Of a stretch of 64,000 nt of DNA, positions 59,145-64,000 are shown piece after piece. Origin of the DNA: a virus; the IMG/VR virus record IMGVR_UViG_3300023174_000033, positions 248,001 through 312,000 of that record. One strand, 5' to 3'. Numbering within the stretch: position 1 is the first letter of the stretch; each line of letters opens with the position of its first letter. The position numbers and the translations under genes are program-made. The notes beneath the pieces were generated by a model that was not told where the DNA came from, ran no database searches, and saw nothing but the letters and a program-made list of their open reading frames with translations.

Positions 59145-60060
59145 GAACAACGAAAACAGCTGACGGTCCGTCGGGAAATATCATATCTGTGTGGATCTCT
59201 AGACCACACTGACATTGACTTTGCAGTTTCTCAATACCGAATGTAAGCTTCTCAACTGCAGAATTTAGGAATTGAAATGGAATATCCTCCATTTTTTGGA
59301 ATTCATCCAACTTTGATTTTATACCTTCAATAGTAATTGAATTACGGTCAGGTAACATGAAAGGAATAATTTTCAAGAAAGAAAGATTTGGTTTTCTTTT
59401 TTCAGCATTTTCCTTTACAATGTAATCAGTGAAAGACTTCTGAACACCAATAGTAGGTGGTGCCAAGTTGAACACTTGACCAGTTTTAATTTGGAATCTA
59501 AATGAAACTGAAGCAGGATCAAAAAATTCCATCACTCTTTCGGCTGGTTGGAAGAATTTGAAATTTTCCCTTTTCAGCTCAATCGCTACTTCGTTTCCAC
59601 AGGAACAATTAACCTTTGTAGTAAGTACAGAACCTTTTTGGAAAGTCAATTCTCTGATTAGGAAAATTAGATAATAACGATCAGGATCTCTCAAATCTAA
59701 ATATGAACCAATTGTGCCATCCAAGTGTTTAATTCTAACACAAGATGATAACATATCATTCATTTTCTCAACGATATCATAGAAGTTGTTATCATCAACC
59801 ATTGAATAAGCCTGAATTTCTTTTACTTGGGCTGCCCTAACTTGGATTGTTGAACCAGGAGGGTAAAGTAATCCACAAGGAAATTCCCTAACATCAAAAG
59901 CAAAATAATGCAAATCACTTGTTCTTGATTGTTCAATGTTATTTAGTGGTGTTTTTGGTGCTACTGGAGCTTCCATCGTTGGTTTATTTTGTTCAAGTCC
60001 TTCGAGGTGGCGTCTGAGATATTCTTCCTCACTCATGTTATTTTCTTGTTCTTTTGACAT
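59113..60060 (-). CDS. gp26: Baseplate hub subunit (gp26-like, T4_baseplate family)
   Basis: The 315 residues match the T4-like baseplate family to which gp26 belongs: FPCGLLYPPGSTIQVRAAQ, VKEIQAYSM and CVRIKHLDGTIGSYLDLRDP, then RYYLIFLIRELTF. A likely zinc site is formed by CSCG (about 165) and CQCG (about 285), present in many relatives; DMIFPDGPSAVFV lies near the end. T4 gp26 is 208 residues, so this is longer at the N-terminus, which has a polar 50-residue extension. It takes part in making the baseplate hub that starts tail assembly. The downstream small gene overlaps its 3' end, suggesting coupled production. A palindromic TATATA element lies upstream. Confidence 0.82.
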   Translation of the reverse strand: MSKEQENNMSEEEYLRRHLEGLEQNKPTMEAPVAPKTPLNNIEQSRTSDLHYFAFDVREFPCGLLYPPGSTIQVRAAQVKEIQAYSMVDDNNFYDIVEKMNDMLSSCVRIKHLDGTIGSYLDLRDPDRYYLIFLIRELTFQKGSVLTTKVNCSCGNEVAIELKRENFKFFQPAERVMEFFDPASVSFRFQIKTGQVFNLAPPTIGVQKSFTDYIVKENAEKRKPNLSFLKIIPFMLPDRNSITIEGIKSKLDEFQKMEDIPFQFLNSAVEKLTFGIEKLQSQCQCGLEIHTDMIFPDGPSAVFVVHDAFEQFIKE

Positions 60061-60082
60061 AAAATAATAATTTTTTTTTCGT

Positions 60083-60099
60083 GTTATATATTATATAAC
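60083..60099 (-). promoter_or_regulatory. Palindromic promoter-like element upstream of gp26
   Basis: The 17-base sequence GTTATATATTATATAAC reads almost the same on both strands and contains ATAATATATAAC on the minus strand, about 23 bases before the ATG at 60060. Confidence 0.4.
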
Positions 60100-60138
60100 C
60101 TAGGTTCCCAAAAAATTAAAAAAATTTGAACTTTTTTT

Positions 60139-60846
60139 TTACCCAACAATCGTAATTGTGGCAAGACTTATTTGTGTTGCGCAAGTTACTATTATATCAT
60201 TAGTTGGACTTACCGAAGAAAGTTCCACATTAGCGTAGATGAAGTTATATCCATCACGAACTGTATATGTAAAATCAGTTGTATTTAAACCATGTGATAT
60301 TGTGATACCAACGCCGGGAACTGAAGAGAAAGTCTTTACTACTTTTTGTTGATATGCTAAACTTACAGTTGAGAAAAGACCAGAAGTGTTTATAAATTGA
60401 CCTGTACTCTGTGTGTATAAACCACCATTTAATATAACTGTTTTACCACCATTGATTAAACTACCTCCGGTGCCAATTGTTAAGTCTCCATAAACTAGAT
60501 ATAAAGTGTTTGCTGGAACTTCAACAGTTTCATTTACAATATTGTATTTAATTGGCACAGAACCCGTTCCTGATGATAAGAAACCATCCCAGTCAGAAGA
60601 AGTGCCGACACTCCACGTAAGACCATTTCCCTCTGGTTTCAACTTATAATAAGTCACTGTATTGTTCAAATTATCTGAAATACCCACAACCATACCACCT
60701 CTCCTTTTTTCCAATGGAATATCATACATTTCACTCAATGATGAAACATTTCTCAATCCATCTACCCCAAATATTGGATCAATCACTGGGTAAGAGTCAT
60801 TAAGAGATATTGGTGTTATGAGTCCGCCTATTTTAACTTTATCCAT
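60139..60846 (-). CDS. Fibre/baseplate-associated structural protein, 235 aa
   Basis: The N-terminal 70 residues (VKIGGLITPISLNDSYPVID, then FGVDGLRNVSSLSEMYDIP and KRRGGMVVGIS) form a domain that recurs at the start of fibre-type proteins in phages of Bacteroidota. The middle (TVEVPANTLYLVYGDLTIGTG) reads as a beta-helix step, and the C-terminus (ITISHGLNTTDFTYTVRD) resembles the short beta-sandwich ends with H-G-L-N-T-T found on many fibres. It is third in a minus-strand run of fibre-like genes, eight bases after the 563-residue one, so all are probably co-expressed. It is probably a tail fibre or tip protein. Confidence 0.65.
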   Translation of the reverse strand: MDKVKIGGLITPISLNDSYPVIDPIFGVDGLRNVSSLSEMYDIPLEKRRGGMVVGISDNLNNTVTYYKLKPEGNGLTWSVGTSSDWDGFLSSGTGSVPIKYNIVNETVEVPANTLYLVYGDLTIGTGGSLINGGKTVILNGGLYTQSTGQFINTSGLFSTVSLAYQQKVVKTFSSVPGVGITISHGLNTTDFTYTVRDGYNFIYANVELSSVSPTNDIIVTCATQISLATITIVG

Positions 60847-60854
60847 GTTGATTA

Positions 60855-62546
60855 TTAATTTGATATTTGTATAGACATTGTAGCTGATATGTTATTAACA
60901 GTTCTATATATTTTATATTCTTTTGATATCCCATAACTATTTGTGAAAGTCATATATGTGAAATTTATATCGTTTTGGGAATATGTATAACCACTTGTTG
61001 TGCCGGCAATTGGTAGTGGGAAACCTTGGTAAGTCATTTTTGAAAAATCATAAGAAACATCATTTGGAGCCACAAAATATTTATATCCATCACTTGAAAA
61101 AGTAAATGTTCCGATTGAACTTGTAGCCAAAGTGCTTGATAGAGATAATATTTGACTAGCGGTCAAACTTGAATATGTTGAGGAGCCATAATAAACCCTC
61201 CAAGTCCAATTTATGTCATAGTTTTTATTTAAAATTACTCCATCGGTTCGCTTTAATTTCAAACGTAAATTAGTTTGACCCGGACTCGTTTTTAAATAAC
61301 TAGCTGTTGGATATGATGTGGGAAATCTGAAAGTTCCAACATTACCTACAAATCCACTACTTTGAGTAAATGGTGGGTGATAATTTAAATCATCTATTTG
61401 AAGTGTATTTGGTTCAAATTTTATTGGGTCACTCAATGTGAAACTAAATGTATATGTTCCATTTATACTGAAGCTAGCGCCAATCTCAAATAAATTATTC
61501 AATGTAGAAGTAGTCGGGCCAGTACAAGTTAGTCCTTGAATTACACCGGCACTTTCTGGATACATAAATTGTGAAAATAAATTTAAAAAACTAGTATTGT
61601 CAAATGATGTTCCTTTTTCCACGCCAGAATATGTTTGGAGTGTCTGACTAGCATTTGTATATTTGTTTGAATCTGCAACTGGATATCTTTCAAAGAATTC
61701 AAATTGATTATTTCTGAAAAGTAAGTAATAGGTCTGTGGTGTAGTAGAACCAGAGGCACCTAGAATATCTCCAGTATTTAACGTTGTTGGTTGACCATTC
61801 AAATATCTTACCACACTCACCGTACCTATATTATTAATGTTTAATGATACAGTACCTGATGTATTGGTGTTAGCAAAATCAACCAAATATAAATAATTGT
61901 TTGAATAGGTTGAAATTATTGGTCTACTATATGTTGCGTAATATGAATTTATGCCGGTAGCACTTATTCTGATGTTTTCTATGCTTCTTTCACTTAAATC
62001 AGATAATTTAGATCCTAAATAAGCATATACATCAATTCTTGAAGGAGTGCCAGATATGGTATTTTCATTTTGATAAAATACCCCACTAGAATATTGATAT
62101 AGCCAATCTCTACTACTTAAAGGATAAATTCTATTATTACTCTCATCATAGGGAATTGCAGCATATGATTCACCGTTTGAGTCAGAAATCAAATTAGTCA
62201 TCTTCTGACCGGCAGATACACCCATCAAAGATCCATATCCATATGCGTATGTCAAACCAGTTTTAAAGTCAAATCCCGTTGGTGGTTGAGTTGGCCAATA
62301 TGTTAAAAAGGCTCTATTATTTGTACCTGGTATAAGACCTAATGAAGCACTCACACCAACGGCAATACCTTGTTCAACACCTAGTGAGGCTGTAACAGGT
62401 AAATTATCCATATAAATATTTTTTGAAGGAATATTAAATGAGAATCCAATAGTTTCTTCTAATAAACTTTTGTTCAAATCCGTTTGTGATTTACCAGAAA
62501 TGTTTTTGAAGGATATTTGAGATAGTACGCTACTTGTTAAAGCCAT
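60855..62546 (-). CDS. Fibre-like structural protein sharing a module with the 7.8-9.8 kb protein, 563 aa
   Basis: The protein is beta-rich, with high Ser, Thr, Gly and Tyr and no signal peptide. Residues about 70-185 (RAFLTYWPTQPPTGFD, then YAYGYGSLMGVSAGQKMTNL, RDWLYQYSSGVFYQNE and TPSRIDVYAYLGSKL) are recognisably related to residues 420-540 of the 657-residue protein at 7783-9756. The C-terminal half looks like several immunoglobulin-like beta modules (FELGASFSINGTYTFSFTL-type strands at about 355-375, then WTWRVYYGSSTYSSLTAS). It lies between two other fibre-type genes with 8- and 28-base gaps and has a TATATAAAA element before its start. A role as fibre or baseplate appendage is inferred. 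Confidence 0.65.
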   Translation of the reverse strand: MALTSSVLSQISFKNISGKSQTDLNKSLLEETIGFSFNIPSKNIYMDNLPVTASLGVEQGIAVGVSASLGLIPGTNNRAFLTYWPTQPPTGFDFKTGLTYAYGYGSLMGVSAGQKMTNLISDSNGESYAAIPYDESNNRIYPLSSRDWLYQYSSGVFYQNENTISGTPSRIDVYAYLGSKLSDLSERSIENIRISATGINSYYATYSRPIISTYSNNYLYLVDFANTNTSGTVSLNINNIGTVSVVRYLNGQPTTLNTGDILGASGSTTPQTYYLLFRNNQFEFFERYPVADSNKYTNASQTLQTYSGVEKGTSFDNTSFLNLFSQFMYPESAGVIQGLTCTGPTTSTLNNLFEIGASFSINGTYTFSFTLSDPIKFEPNTLQIDDLNYHPPFTQSSGFVGNVGTFRFPTSYPTASYLKTSPGQTNLRLKLKRTDGVILNKNYDINWTWRVYYGSSTYSSLTASQILSLSSTLATSSIGTFTFSSDGYKYFVAPNDVSYDFSKMTYQGFPLPIAGTTSGYTYSQNDINFTYMTFTNSYGISKEYKIYRTVNNISATMSIQISN

Positions 62547-62565
62547 TTTGTTTTGGATTTTCTAT

Positions 62566-62577
62566 TTTATATATTTA
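62566..62577 (-). promoter_or_regulatory. Candidate promoter AAATATATAAAA
   Basis: On the minus strand, about 20 bases before the ATG at 62546, just overlapping the stop of the upstream fibre gene. It is weaker than the other elements because the gap is only 28 bases. Confidence 0.3.
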
Positions 62578-64000
62578 ATTTGTGTTTACTATTGCTGATA
62601 ATATTTCACCATTATAATTTGGACCAGAAGTTATTCTCATAAGTATCACACCATTTGAAAAGTAAGTGTTTTTTAAACCAAAAGTTACTGCTACTGAACT
62701 AGTTCCACTATTTGTTTCATCCCAACATCCAGATCCATTCTCATATTGACCTGGTAGAAAGCCTTTAGCAGCGTCCAACCAACCAGTTACCCCACCATCA
62801 CTCACAGTACCTCCGGGTGGGATTTCAGTTCCCTTATATGGTAACTTAAATTCTAAATAAACTTGACTTGTGCTTGTATTCAAACTTGTTCCAACGGGAA
62901 CTACAGTTGTATTAACGGTTCCTAAATTCAATCTTATTGATGATCTTTGAGTTGGTACCACATAATATCTTGTGTAACTCCTACTAAATGATCCGTGTAT
63001 GTTATTAACAGTTGAACTAGCACAAAGTGAGTAATTACTATAAGACAATCCATAATTTTTATTTGTTATCACATTTCCAAAATTTGAAAAATTAATTTTA
63101 GGATATACTAAACTACCACCTAAAACTTGTAATGCGTCTCTATAATTGTTTGATAAATATAAACTATTTTGACTATTCCATTGACTAGATGATAAACCAG
63201 ATACTAAACTATGAGAAGCATACCCACCATTTATCAATCTATATTGTTCATCTTCAAAGCTCTCTATTAATACAGTTGAGGATGTTGCAAATGTGTCAAT
63301 CAACCATCCAACGACAGACAAAGTTCCACCAATTGTTGTACCTTGAACTGTTCTTTTAGAACTAACATTTACAGTAATTGGTTGATTTATTCTTCTTCTT
63401 GAAGTTTTTATAGTATATGTAGTTGAAAATGTGAATGATGAACTAACACTACTTGGTACTGGAAGTGATTGTGATGCAGGATTTGGGGTAACCAAATCAA
63501 TTGGGTCACCAAAAACACCGGCATCAAAATTCGGATAGTAAGTATTTCTATAAATATCCAATGCCTCAATATCATATTTGAAATTCATGTTATCAATATG
63601 CCTCAATCCAGATATGAATTTGAATGTTGTATTATAATTAGTACCCTGTGGTGTAGCGTATGTGGTTTGAGTATTTGAACTATCGGATATAAATTCAATT
63701 TTATTTAAACTGAAAGCTGTAGTTCCTATATTGTGTACTACTTGAATTGAATTCAAACCATCAACAAAAAATCCACTATCTCGTTTTATAAGATAGGTTC
63801 CAGACCTATTCCAATAATTATTCAATTCACTACCTTGTGGGTATTTTGATGTTGTCGCAGACGATAACACAAATCCAGAAGTAAGACCAGATGTTGTGCC
63901 TGATATAGTAGTGTCAATTGCCAACGAATGAGTAGTACCTAGATTTAATGATGATACAGTAAATGAATTTAAGTATAAATAAAGACTACCAGTTATACCA
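62575..64000 (-). CDS. Fibre-like structural protein, 5' end outside window
   Basis: An in-frame TTG at 63924 is not the real start: the frame stays open without a stop from there to the right edge (upstream residues read GITGSLYLYLNSF then TVSSLNLGTTHSLA), so at least 475 residues are present and the start lies beyond 64000. The sequence is Ser/Thr/Asn/Gly-rich with Ig-like beta strands (FTFSTTYTIKTSRRRINQPI, then VTVNVSSKRTVQG) and ends with a compact beta domain (KLPYKGTEIPPGGTVSDGG, then WDETNSGTSSVAVTFGLKN). It is the first visible gene of a minus-strand run of three fibre-type genes. Tail fibre or baseplate appendage is the likely role. Confidence 0.65.
   Translation of the reverse strand, partial: GITGSLYLYLNSFTVSSLNLGTTHSLAIDTTISGTTSGLTSGFVLSSATTSKYPQGSELNNYWNRSGTYLIKRDSGFFVDGLNSIQVVHNIGTTAFSLNKIEFISDSSNTQTTYATPQGTNYNTTFKFISGLRHIDNMNFKYDIEALDIYRNTYYPNFDAGVFGDPIDLVTPNPASQSLPVPSSVSSSFTFSTTYTIKTSRRRINQPITVNVSSKRTVQGTTIGGTLSVVGWLIDTFATSSTVLIESFEDEQYRLINGGYASHSLVSGLSSSQWNSQNSLYLSNNYRDALQVLGGSLVYPKINFSNFGNVITNKNYGLSYSNYSLCASSTVNNIHGSFSRSYTRYYVVPTQRSSIRLNLGTVNTTVVPVGTSLNTSTSQVYLEFKLPYKGTEIPPGGTVSDGGVTGWLDAAKGFLPGQYENGSGCWDETNSGTSSVAVTFGLKNTYFSNGVILMRITSGPNYNGEILSAIVNTN

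Noticed and set aside
63922-63924. TTG as the start of the right-most gene
   Set aside because: The same frame stays open without a stop to the window edge and continues in the same Ser/Thr/Asn-rich style, so the true start is outside.
1-64000. tRNA genes or integrase/attachment sites
   Set aside because: I found no cloverleaf-like segments with the expected TTCGA arm and no integrase; large T4-like phages often carry tRNAs, but not in this window as far as I can see.

Overview
This window is part of the genome of a large, AT-rich, T4-like contractile-tailed phage (myovirus). Recognisable T4-type proteins are the portal (gp20), prohead protease (gp21), large terminase (gp17) with a probable small subunit (gp16), head-completion nuclease (gp4), tail sheath (gp18, two copies), tail tube (gp19), a giant tape measure, baseplate gp25 and gp26, clamp loader gp44, recombination nuclease gp47 and the late sigma factor gp55. 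A Bacteroidota (flavobacteria-like) host is inferred: start codons are preceded by A/T-rich leaders with almost no Shine-Dalgarno sequences, and several fibre-type domains look like those of Bacteroidota phages. Only the T4-like affiliation is well supported; the host is a guess.

Layout. 1-6.3 kb: head genes (protease-scaffold fusion running off the left edge, portal, gp4) and the late sigma factor, mixed with three unknown or mobile-type genes. 6.4-13.4 kb: a 429-residue unknown, a neck/tail-like structural protein, gp44, gp25, an isochorismatase-fold protein, a Gln/Thr/Gly-rich acidic protein and a pair of membrane/secreted proteins (possible spanins). 13.5-18.2 kb: ClpS, the terminase pair, a HAD-like protein and small unknowns. 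18.4-31 kb: a 912-residue unknown, a coiled-coil protein, and two tandem tail-sheath genes each about twice the length of T4 gp18. 31-42 kb: a 3083-residue tape measure with three nested repeat regions, then three conserved unknowns. 42-56.4 kb: a 1999-residue structural protein with a beta-propeller-like section, and a 2459-residue fibre made of about 148 copies of a 16-residue repeat. 56.4-64 kb: small basic proteins, gp47, tail tube, gp26 with an overlapping small partner, and three fibre-like proteins, the last cut by the right edge.

How it works together. The gp55 homologue probably directs late transcription from a recurrent TTAATATATAA-like element found just upstream of many genes on both strands. 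The virion genes are not in one late operon; they switch strand at almost every gene or gene pair. Tail-to-tail junctions are handled either by sharing a palindromic TTAA as both stop codons (three cases) or by a bidirectional hairpin terminator whose U-tract overlaps the opposing stop codon (three cases).

The most striking theme is a family of otherwise unrelated proteins that begin with a short signature like M-(K/N/E/R)-x-L-x-x-F-E-x-F, often followed by an (L/I)-x-E site. This resembles the T4 capsid-targeting sequence that sends internal proteins into the prohead, where gp21 clips them. I infer that this phage packages a set of internal or ejected proteins, including small basic ones and possibly an isochorismatase-like enzyme. 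There is no stretch above 300 bases without a gene, and I see no tRNA, rRNA, CRISPR array or insertion sequence.
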